NCBI GenBank assembly: GCA_001465935.1
Contig: LNKV01000012.1
Location: 629,302 to 693,301, forward strand
Origin: Clarireedia homoeocarpa
Lineage: Eukaryota; Ascomycota; Leotiomycetes; Helotiales; Rutstroemiaceae
DNA: 64,000 nucleotides
Direction of reading: 5' to 3'
Translations under genes and position numbers: made by a program
The notes under the pieces: model-generated
Database searches by the model: none
What the model was told of the DNA's origin: nothing
What the model saw: only the letters and a program-made list of their open reading frames with translations
Shown: piece after piece, positions 33,629 to 42,801 of the stretch
Layout of the letters: every line of letters begins with the position of its first letter
Position numbering within the stretch: the first letter of the stretch is position 1

Positions 33629-35200
33629 TTACGCCGCTATTCTGGTTCGTTTATACACATTGCTACCACTTTCCGAGATATTCCTTTTCCTGGACAAGTC
33701 CTTGCTGCTCTTCCTGTCGACCAATATCCGAAATTGACATTCAACTTTATACCGCGTATACTGCTCCTTATTACCTGCGCGAGCAGCACTACCTAGCTTG
33801 AGAAATTCGTCCATCAGCAAAGTCATCTCAGCACCACGTTGAAATGTGTTAATCGACTTGATGAGCCTAGCTATATCTGAGACAAACAATCGACGCGTCG
33901 AATCTTGCAACTCGGAGGTGCTGCTTGAATCTGTTGGGTCGTAGAACAACAGCGCAGAGCACCAGGGTCTAATAGCATCGAACTTTGCAACATCAGACTC
34001 ACGGACACTTTCACCAAGAGTAAGTAACTTGGAAGTCAGTCCTCTATGTCCTAGAACATTTGGATTTATTTTCGCTGCTGCATCCAACCACTCCCTAAAT
34101 TCTGACCCAAGAGCCTTCGAGGTAGCATCTTGTCTAAGCTGTTGGCTTACTTCTCGAATATCGGCGAAGTATTCTTCATCTAGTTTTCGGGCATTCGACT
34201 CGTCTCGGTATTCGCTATCTAGTTGTCTAGCATTGACCTCGGCGAGGTATTCCTCATCCGAGTTCACCTCCAGCTCAAGGTATGTTTCAACATGTCCTGA
34301 ATCCTTGTAATTATCGTCAAGGTGCGAGTCTTCGACATCTGACACTTCTTCACAGTCAGGCGAGAAAATACCATGGCACACCGGCACAGGACTTGGTGTT
34401 GCTGAAACAATAGCTTCGTTTATGTTGGGCGATGACTTTGTATCTACATATGCGATCGATGGTGAACAAGGAACCTGTACTTCCGTCGGCCTTTGTGCAT
34501 CGTTTGCGGTGTATAGTGGCGGTGGTTGATCCTGAAGCTCCTTATGTTTAAAATGCGTCCAGTTCACTAGTATAATGCCTTGTTGAGAGTATATCTTCCT
34601 CATATCAGATTCGCAGATCTCTGCACTTGTATCACGCAAGCGCTCGCGAATCTCTTTCAAATTTTGCCGCGCATAATCGCTGGGTCTAATATACACCTTA
34701 AAATTCTTCATGAGAGATAAAGACCTGATCGCACGGATCAATTTGCTGGAGGTTTCGTTGAAGGGGCAGATAGTTGTAGATTCCTTCTCTTTTTGAACAA
34801 CAAATCCTGTAAACCGAATATCAAATTTTAGAACAATAACACGCTCCAAGTTGCTTATACCGGCTTCATGAAGGGCGGATGCGTCAAGGTGGGACAAATC
34901 ATCAAGCTCCTGTATCGGAAGATCCTCCGGAGCATATTCAAAGTCACCATGTGGCGGAACAGCCAATAACATATACATGTGATGACGCCTGCCAGAAATC
35001 TTGATAGCCACCTTAACTGAGAACTGTATATGAACACGTCGTTTGGAATCGCAGACCACTTTCATAATAATGTCGATATTTTTTTTGTTACCAGGCATGC
35101 AAGAACCTAGCGTCCAACAGCTGTCCTCATCAAACCACTTTATATATACTCTCTCCGTAAGGAGATTCTCCAGCCCAGATATTTCGATCGGAACCGCCAT
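33629..35200 (-). CDS. Orphan single-exon protein with 13-residue repeats
   Basis: A single frame of 523 residues, no introns, no recognised domain. The first 215 residues look like a folded alpha/beta region (ENLLTERVYIKWFDEDSCW, VIVLKFDIRFTGFVV, MKNFKVYIRPSDYARQNL). A Pro/Ser-rich linker follows, and then an acidic segment with three adjacent copies of a 13-residue unit (residues 315-327, 328-340 and 341-353; pattern DxEYxxExNARxL). The C-terminus is helical and ends in a basic RKRNISESGSNVYKRTR, a possible nuclear signal. Most long genes in this window have introns, and this one has none. An unusual minisatellite lies 135 bp upstream of its ATG. It may be a lineage-specific accessory gene. 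Confidence 0.75.
   Translation of the reverse strand: MAVPIEISGLENLLTERVYIKWFDEDSCWTLGSCMPGNKKNIDIIMKVVCDSKRRVHIQFSVKVAIKISGRRHHMYMLLAVPPHGDFEYAPEDLPIQELDDLSHLDASALHEAGISNLERVIVLKFDIRFTGFVVQKEKESTTICPFNETSSKLIRAIRSLSLMKNFKVYIRPSDYARQNLKEIRERLRDTSAEICESDMRKIYSQQGIILVNWTHFKHKELQDQPPPLYTANDAQRPTEVQVPCSPSIAYVDTKSSPNINEAIVSATPSPVPVCHGIFSPDCEEVSDVEDSHLDDNYKDSGHVETYLELEVNSDEEYLAEVNARQLDSEYRDESNARKLDEEYFADIREVSQQLRQDATSKALGSEFREWLDAAAKINPNVLGHRGLTSKLLTLGESVRESDVAKFDAIRPWCSALLFYDPTDSSSTSELQDSTRRLFVSDIARLIKSINTFQRGAEMTLLMDEFLKLGSAARAGNKEQYTRYKVECQFRILVDRKSSKDLSRKRNISESGSNVYKRTRIAA
34142..34258 (-). repeat. Three in-frame 39-bp repeats in orphan gene
   Basis: The DNA codes three consecutive, diverged 13-residue units (DEEYLAEVNARQL, DSEYRDESNARKL, DEEYFADIREVSQ). 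The copies are clearly related at protein level but differ in DNA, so the expansion is not recent. Confidence 0.8.
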
Positions 35201-35334
35201 GTCGTGCGCTATAATTGCGATCAGCTATGAACATGACGAAGGACAATTGCGTTGGAAAAAATGACCCCACACAATGTGTAGGTCCCACCCGCCCAGGCTA
35301 AGAGAGCAGCCTTGACTCTTTGGCACCGAAAGTA

Positions 35335-35750
35335 TCAGGGCGTCCCCAAGCGGCAGATACTGAGGAACCGTAACCACCGACCCGATATAAACCGTGTCAG
35401 GGTGTCCCCAAGCAGCAAATACCGAGGAACCGTAACCACCGACTTGTGCGTACTGTCAGGGTGTCCCCAAGCGGCAGATACTGAGGAACCGTAACCACCG
35501 ACCCGATATAAACCGTGTCAGGGTGTCCCCAAGCAGCAAATACCGAGGAACCGTAACCACCGACTTGTGCGTACTGTCAGGGTGTCCCCAAGCGGCAGAT
35601 ACTGAGGAACCGTAACCACCGACTCGATACAAACCGTGTCAGGGTGTCCCCAAGCAGCAAATACCGAGGAACCGTAACCACCGACTCGATACAAACCGTG
35701 TCAGGGTGTCCCCAAGCAGCAAATACCGAGGAACCGTAACCACCGATCTT
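35335..35750. repeat. Minisatellite of alternating 62- and 59-bp units
   Basis: Seven units start at 35335, 35397, 35456, 35518, 35577, 35639 and 35701, giving periods of 62, 59, 62, 59, 62 and 62. All share the core TCAGGG.GTCCCCAAGC and GAGGAACCGTAACCACCGA. They differ in the spacer: one form ends CCGATATAAACCGTG, the other CTTGTGCGTACTG. The first four units form two nearly identical 121-bp dimers. The last unit is truncated. The array lies in the probable promoter of the minus-strand orphan gene. Confidence 0.95.
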
Positions 35751-37261
35751 TGTACGACGTGTATAAAGACGTTAGAGGAAATATTGCACGAGGATAATGT
35801 TAGATAATACTGCGATGATCGATGTAGGTGATAGAGGTGAAGACAGAAAGGAAGTAGAATAGAGATGAAGATAAGCAAGACACCAAGCAGGGAAATTGAC
35901 ATTAATAATAGGTGGTTGGATTCGCTTATTTATATTGTGGGCTACATTACGTCCTACTATAGTCACGTGTAGTGCTGTACGCGCCCGCCCGACGAAAAAC
36001 ATCCCACAAACAATAACCACTAGTGCTGATTCCTGATCACGTGCTGAGGACAACACCGTTCGACCTTGAATTCCAATAAGTCAGCCTGGAAATTTAGGTT
36101 ATCTCTGCTAAAACCACGTACAGTGCTAATTTGCATGTTTTCTAGAGCGCAGCAGGAATCAAATCGACGTTTGAATTGTTGTGACGATTGAAAGAAGTAT
36201 CAGAATGGTGACTAGTCCGAATCGAAATATTGTGTACTGAAGTTGCATCGAACACCTGTTTGTCGTCTCGAGAGCAGCAGGTGTCGATTTGCTTGGGTTC
36301 GACGTTCGTAATTGACCGAAGTAATGTAAAGCGAAGGCGATGTGTGTTGAGTTGTCTTGATCAAGGTAAAAGATCTGGGCTTGACTTCTAGCGCGCTAGC
36401 TCCAGTCTTGTGTGTCGACAAGTGTTGTAAGAGTTGGAGGCGAGTTTTAAGTGATGAGTTGGTGAAGTGTGAATGACAATAAAGAGTTGAAGTTTAAGAG
36501 CACTGTGCTGACTTCCAAAACGCGCTACAACAGTGTCGTGAACTCTTTGTGAATCCCATGATAGGAATTTGTATGAGAAACCTGTGACCATTGACCCTTT
36601 CCTGGAACCGGTAAGTCCTGGGATTGCCGCCTGAGGGGGGATGCCTGATGGTGAAGAAGTCCAGTCCGAGACAGCCTTCCTCGACGGTAAGACGTGGTGT
36701 ATAGGGCGATTAGCGAAAGTTCTTAGACGGGGATTAAGTTGATGACAGGTATATAACTTACTTGATCTTTCTAGAAAAGAAGTTCTCCTCCCTCCATTCC
36801 ATCCCTTCATGTACCCTATACCGAAGAGCAAGCGGCCTCAGCTCGTCTTTGCGTCCGACCCTAACCTATAAAACGTCAACCAAACAAAAAGGGCGGGTTA
36901 CCGTTAGGGAAGAGGAAGGGATCCCAAAACTCCAGAAGTACAAGGTCCAGTAGGATAGAAAGTATATGGCGGGGCGATGTTCGCTTTTTTGGTGATTGTT
37001 TTGTGATACCCGGAAGGATGTGGGAACAGGTTACCAGCCTATTTTTTTAATCCAGCCAGGCCTTTATTTTGATGTTTTTTTTGGTGATGGCTGATAAGGC
37101 GCATCTATTTTAATTGTAAGAAGGAAAGGAGATACATACCTTCATCATGATCCTTGGATTCGGAGGCCAGAAGAGTAGGTCGTCGAAGTCCTGGTTTGGG
37201 TCCAGGAAGGGTCAGTTGGTCACAGGTTAGTAATGGTCTGGCAGACAAAATGCCGATGAGC
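35751..37261. other. Intergenic, 1.5 kb without a clear gene
   Basis: No frame with recognisable protein features. The segment 36060-36450 has several short direct repeats around GTCGA and AGCAGCAGG but no pair of terminal repeats could be found, so no transposon is called. The part near 37100-37261 is probably the 3' untranslated region of the next minus-strand gene. Confidence 0.35.
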
Positions 37262-38135
37262 TTAGAAACTTCTGCCAGAAAGTTCTTTGCAATGTCGGCA
37301 TGTGATCTGTTCAGCCAACAACCCTTTGTAGAATCTCTGGAAGAGACCCTCCATCTCACTTTCAATGACCTCCATAGGGACGTCAGCAACACAGCCACCA
37401 AGACTAGCATTCTGTGGGCATTCGCATTGTCCGAGGGCATATGCGAGAGCTGATTCACAAAAACCAGTTTTGGTGGGAGCAGTGAAGATGCCACATGGGC
37501 GAATGTGATATAAGGTCCCAGTATTGTCCCGTTCGTGGCGAGCTGGGTACCTAATGTGCGGTGTGTGCTTACTACAGCCCAAGTTAGTCTTCATCATGCT
37601 TGATGATTTAAAGGTAGGTAGTGACTTACTAAACACGATGACCATCGAGATCATCATCGTAGTCTACAAAGGCACGGATATCACATTCGTAAAAAGCAAT
37701 GCGCGATTTAATCTCATCGTCCGAAGTGGTTTGGAAAGTAACACCTCTCGCAGGGCGAGAAGCGAGGCCTTCCGACTTATTCCGAAAACAAGATTTGAGC
37801 GGCTTTGCTGGTCTTGAGATGGTAACTTCCGCAGTATTGTCGGTAGGACTGGCGAGAGAGAGACACTCGAAGAGTGCTTCCAGGTCCGTGGTGGTGTTGT
37901 CGGCAGCTTCGTGGAGAGAGATTTTGCCGAAGGAGACAACGAGCTCGTCTATGTCCGCTGAAGTTTGAGAGGGGAGAGATGCCGAAGAAGGGATGTCGTA
38001 TGCAACCGAGGGAAGAGGTGATTGGACCTCAGGAAGCTTTTCGAAAGTGACAGTCGCGCCTTGGATGGGGCTGAGATAAGTGATGGCGAGAACGCCGAGG
38101 AAGAGGACGGGGAAGAGGATTGCTGTGAAGGACAT
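37262..38135 (-). CDS. Predicted secreted or membrane-anchored Cys-containing protein
   Basis: Exon 1 is 37630-38135 and exon 2 is 37262-37571 (58-nt intron), giving 271 residues; an ATG at 38159 would add eight. The N-terminus MSFTAILFPVLFLGVLAITYL is a strong signal peptide or signal anchor, with SPIQGA after it as a possible cleavage region. The next 100 residues are polar and rich in Ser, Thr and Asp. The C-terminal third carries most cysteines: PCGIF, FCESA, QCECPQNA, GGCVAD and a final CRHCKE pair. I recognise no family. A secreted role is inference from the signal only. It might be an effector-like or wall protein if the organism is plant-associated, but nothing in the sequence proves that. 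Confidence 0.7.
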
Positions 38136-38159
38136 TGCGCTTATTGTTGTCGTAAACAA

Positions 38160-38946
38160 AAATCGGCACGCCGATGAGGATGTAAATAAAGGTGTTGGAA
38201 GGGTGGAAGACAGGTGGAAGAGTCGATGAGCTGGTAAGACTCAAAGACAATAGTAGTGGTAATGTAATGGAGCAAGCAATGAAGGCAATATTGAAGTTTG
38301 ATAACAGACAAAAGCTGATTGTCTATTGAAAGCCTGTGTGCGTACTGAGGAGAAAGATAGAAAGGGAAGAGGAAGGAAAAGAGAAATGCGGAGGGAACAG
38401 CAAGAATATAAACACGAGTCTACCGGCAACGGCACTAGTGTGGTTGTCATCTCACTGAGGGACATGTCGTTCTTTCCTCAGAAAATTCGAGGTCATCCGA
38501 AGTCAAGCGGCACGGCGACAGATGGCAACGAAAACAACGGCAACGGATACCTAGCAACGGCAACAGATACTTAGCAACGGCAACAGATGCTTAGCAACGG
38601 CGGCTTCGAAAAGATGGGACGAGAGTTGGAAGAAATTATGTCATTACAGCAGAGTGAAGTGGCTACTTCACATTACAGCACAGTAACAATAACACATTGC
38701 GCATGCCGCCATCTATCAAAACTCTCAGACTGCTCGGTTCAACAGTTTCTTGATTGCATACATTTGGTTTGAGGAAAAACTTCTCGTCACCAAGTCCAAG
38801 GTCTGTTTCTAAGCCACTTTTTTGATACATTGCTCTGTCTTCTTCTGTATTTTTGCCCCTGGTGTTAGAACCCGGGAATGAGCAATGGAGCTCTCACAAG
38901 CAGAGCACTCGATACCAAGGACGTTTCTCTTGAACCATCTAGCCGA
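38160..38946. other. Intergenic with 20-bp tandem repeat
   Basis: The stretch lies upstream of the minus-strand secreted-type gene and downstream of the dioxygenase. A GA-rich tract lies at 38340-38395. The only distinct structure is the 20-bp repeat at 38535-38603. Confidence 0.4.
38535..38603. repeat. 20-bp tandem repeat, three copies
   Basis: Three successive copies of CAACGGCAACAGATACTTAG with one to three differences, followed by a partial CAACGGCGG. Confidence 0.9.
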
Positions 38947-40795
38947 TCATAGAATATCGTTCATGATATCTTCACGAGTAAAATTTGTGTTCATCCACCT
39001 CGAATAAAAATCATCGTGGTTAACTGCTCAAAATCAATGTCTCGTCGTATCAACCCAGTGAAAGAACTACCTACTGTAACCACCACACATCCGCCTCTTC
39101 CCTGTGAATGCGGACCTCCCATGCAATATCCTCCAATTATCGAAGACTATTCAAGCATCAGCATCGTGAATGTTCAGGAATAGAAGTCTGTGGCCTCCTA
39201 GCACTCACGCAAGGCGCGCCCCGGTTGAAGCTTCACCCAGTATTGATTTTCCGGCGAATTCACAATTTTACTGAAAGCTTTCGCACTCCTAACCCAAGGT
39301 TCAAAAATCGACGGCTCTACTGCACGCCTGTCCGCATTGTTCCACCTTATTTGCAGAGGAGGAAACATAGGTCCCGAATTGGTAATGACAGGGAAATTCC
39401 GAGATGGAATGATATTAATTCCATCGTTTCCACTGGCGTGCCATGAAATGTTGTAACGAGCCAGAACATCATAATCTTTCTTCGGAAGATTATGAACAGC
39501 TCCAAATCCATCCACCAGGAGAGTTTCTCCGCCTGTGCCGTCTTCATGTGACAAAAGGTGGAACATCTGGAGGCCAGCTGGATCAGTGAAATATGTTGTA
39601 TCGGTGTGTGGCCCAATGGCTTCATTTGTATAGGCAGTATCCTTCATAGTAAGATCAGATGTGAAATCGTAAAAGCCACCTAGAGTCCTTAGCCAATGTC
39701 TTTGAAACTTGGGAGAAAACATTTACCGTAGTGAGTAGGCCGCACGAAAGAAATACGCTCGAGAAGTTCTTGAGTCTTGTGAGGACAGACGGGGACATTT
39801 TCCACGAAACAAAAGCCGTATTTTCTCTGGGTCATGGAATTAAGGCTTGAACTAGCATTCCACAAACTATTTACTTACAATCCTATACGTCCATGTTCCA
39901 ACTCCTTTATCACTCTCCATAACCTCATCATACTCAACTGATGGGGGATTGTCCTTGATGACATTGGCTCTCCAAAGGGTCGGGAGCACTGATCTGGTAG
40001 TCTCTAAGTAAAGCGGTTTGAAGTCATGTTCATATAGAATACACACCCAGGATGGTCAAGTCCTTTCTTCTTCAACGTTCCGGCGTCGTAATATTTGTAA
40101 AGCCATTCCCAAGGGTAAAAGCCAATATGATCGCTACCCCCTGCAAATAGTTAGACACGGTGAATCTCATCATGAATGCAGAAGTCTATATTATACATGT
40201 GACTTCTAGGCCTTTTTCCCTTAGTACGAATGTAGACTCTGGTAGTAAGTCATGCTAAGCACAAGTCAGTTGAATATGCTATTGTTTCATATGGCAAATC
40301 GCACCGCGAATAAATCAAAATCTCTCTGTAGTGTGTCCTGCCGCCTACATCTTGGGCATGGACAGGTGTCTCTGGAGTGCTAGATAAGTCCTAGTACAGT
40401 ACATGATATCTTCCTGCAGCCTACCTGAGCCATAATCGGGATCTATCATGGCAATTAGCGGTACGTATCTATGAGGTAAAGGGGCCATACACAAGTCTAT
40501 CTCCAAAAGAAAAGGGGAGTTGTACGTGGTTCCTGTAGGTATGGAGCACATCACCATCATGCAGATCGGGAGCTAGTAAAGGGTTATCCACTTTGTTTCC
40601 TCCGGTGTTTGCAACTTTGACGCGCAAATGTTTGATGGATTTCAGAGGTTGCATGGGATGTCCTAATGAGGTTTCAACTCTACGAATCGGCGTCCGGCCG
40701 ACCTCATTCCAAGGGGGAGAATTCGCATTGTTATACCAGCGACGGCCAACTACACGAATTACGCGCTGAACCCGAAAAGCTGATGCGATCATCAT
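38947..40795 (-). CDS. Trimethyllysine dioxygenase (carnitine biosynthesis)
   Basis: Ten exons splice to 462 residues: 40491-40795, 40425-40442, 40305-40371, 40197-40254, 40043-40140, 39879-40001, 39727-39826, 39209-39679, 39075-39146, 38947-39023. Exon 2 is an 18-nt micro-exon that joins LVS to RLWLRDTCPCPRC, the N-terminal Cys motif of this family. The intron between exons 5 and 6 is only about 41 nt and its junction (TGT / ACT) is the least certain. The enzyme hydroxylates trimethyllysine with Fe(II), O2 and 2-oxoglutarate in mitochondria. The iron ligands are visible: His and Asp in IGPHTDTTYF and the distal His in FDNWRILHGRSAF. TGGETLLVDGF and MCGGYINHDDF are family landmarks. The first 40 residues (RVQRVIRVVGRRW) look like a mitochondrial presequence. 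Confidence 0.93.
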
Positions 40796-41138
40796 AGCTG
40801 CCAGCTGCGAGGCTTTACTCGATTGGTATGACTCTGTTTGATGTCAGTGCTACGGACTCCAGTAACCACGTTAATCAAGCACACGATGACCTTGTGAGCA
40901 TGAGATAGAAGTTCCAAGGTCGTGTCATCTGCCGAGATCAATCTTACACCCATTAACAAACGCTATAACTAGTCAAGCAGGCACAAGGGGCACAGGTTGT
41001 CCGGGAAAATTCTACCGGAGAAAAGTATTTCCGGGTAGTTCTACTGAAGCTACCCTAGAGACCGGACCTCCAGATTATCAATTGACAAACCAGGCTGTGA
41101 CAATGTTTAAAACTTCCTGCAATCAACAATAACCTTTT
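40796..41138. promoter_or_regulatory. Shared upstream region of dioxygenase and cyclin H
   Basis: The 343-bp gap lies between divergently transcribed genes, so it should hold both promoters. I see no specific site. Confidence 0.4.
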
Positions 41139-42362
41139 ATGATGGCGACTGAAGACGAACGATACCGTACATCGACGCAGTATCGGCTCTGGTCCTACAC
41201 ACCCGCCGCTCTCCGCTCCCTCCGCACCACAACCAATTCCAATGCCGCAACTCAAGTGCGCGAAGCAGTGCGGCGTGCTAGAGAAGCCCATGCGCTTTCT
41301 TCCAACGATAACAGCGAAGGGGAAAACAGCAGGTCTGCGAGCGCCGCACTTCCGGAAGGAGAGGTAGATTGCTTGACAGTCGATGAGGAATTGAAGTTAC
41401 TGGATTTCTATTGCAGGCAAACGCTACAACTGGGTGATTATTTGGAGGTGCCCTTGGATGTCAAGGTATGCGGAAGGGATCTTCATTTGCTCCATTTATT
41501 CTACCTCGAGCCCTAGGTTTTGATACAGAATATCTGCTAACTTCTTCACCATCAGGCAACTGCAATCCAATATATCCGCCGCTTCTACACAACCCACAGC
41601 ATAATGACCTATCCCCCCACGACCATCCTCAAGACCGCCCTCTTCTTCTCCACCAAAACCGAAAATCACTACACCCGCCTCACCAAATTCGCTGACGCCA
41701 TCAACGGCACTACCCCCGAAGAAGTACTCTCATCCGAATTTCTCCTCACCCAAGGTCTACGCTTCACATTCGACGTGCGGCACCCCTTCCGCTCCCTCGA
41801 GGGTGCCATCATGGAGTTAATATCCATCTCCACTAAACAAATTCCCGTCCCCGCCGAACTTGAAACTCTCCGACCCCCCAACATGCAGAACCTGGTTCTA
41901 GAATCCCACGGCATCGCACGCCGGTATTTGAAGACGAGCGCACTGCTCACAGATGCTTATTTCCACTATACGCCTTCTCAGATTATGTTCGCGGCTTTGT
42001 ATCTCGCTTCGGAACCTCTTACGACGTTTTACCTTGCCTTGAAATTTCACTCGACGACGAATTCAAATTCAGCACTACAGATCAAACTGACGAATACTAT
42101 CAAGATGATTGCGGAGCTATTAGCTTCAGTACCAGAGGAGCAGTCGCCAGAGGAAAGGAAAGCGGTTCAGGCGTTGGCGAAGAAATTAAAGAAGTGCAGG
42201 AACCCAGAGAAGGCAGATTTGGTAGGTCTGCAGAGGATGAAGAGGGAGGGAGTGGAGAAAGGGGAGGACGATGAAGAGAAGATTGTTAAAAAGAGGAAGC
42301 TCGAGAGGGAAGAAAGGGAGAAGGAGGAGGGTTCGATATTCGGAGGGAGCCTAAAGAAATGA
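41139..42362 (+). CDS. Cyclin H (Ccl1), TFIIH/CAK subunit
   Basis: Exons 41139-41465 and 41556-42362 (90-nt intron) give 377 residues; a second ATG at 41142 is equally good. Features follow the family order: an N-terminal ERYRTSTQYRLWSYTPAALRSLR helix, a first cyclin box entry DEELKLLDFYCRQTLQLGDYL, then IQYIRRFYTTHSIMTYPPTTILKTALFFSTKTE, and FADAINGTTPEEVLSSEFLLTQGLRFTFDVRHPFR. The second box shows TPSQIMFAALYLAS. The C-terminus is a Lys/Glu-rich helix. Cyclin H partners the Cdk7-type kinase and the Mat1/Tfb3 assembly factor in the CDK-activating kinase of TFIIH, in the nucleus. The insert of Ser/Asn between the N-terminal helix and the first box is long. Confidence 0.92.
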
Positions 42363-42801
42363 GAAGCTTATGGAATATTCACATTCATGTTGTCTGAAAT
42401 CTAGCGTGGCGTTTGGAGGTACTGAGGATGTACAGGCGTTCATAGAAGGGTTTAGGTAAACATCCACGTTCGATCCTAGAGTGGTCATATATACTAAGAT
42501 CTGCGTATAGAACCAAGGCAGTGGAAAACCACCTTTATTCGGTCTATCTGCCCAGGTATTTGAAGTTCTCGACTATCGAATGAAATATTGTGATATCCTC
42601 CTTCCCCCATTCTCATAATGAATCATTCCCTGACTGGCCCCTCGTCGTGAATGAAGCAACAGCTAATGAGCAATGATGTTGTGTGTATGTGGTAAGTAAA
42701 ATCACAAACGCCCGCATGCCCAACCCTCCCAAAGAAACAAATAATAACGATTTGCAGAAAATGGTAAAGGAAAAAATGATATCGCATCTGCCCCGCCTCC
42801 C
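42363..42801. other. Intergenic between convergent genes
   Basis: Cyclin H and the minus-strand BTB gene point at each other here. The stretch should contain both 3' untranslated regions. No other feature is seen. Confidence 0.35.

Noticed and set aside
36060..36450. Possible solo LTR or retroelement remnant
   Set aside because: No terminal repeats, target duplication, or reverse transcriptase/integrase signature.
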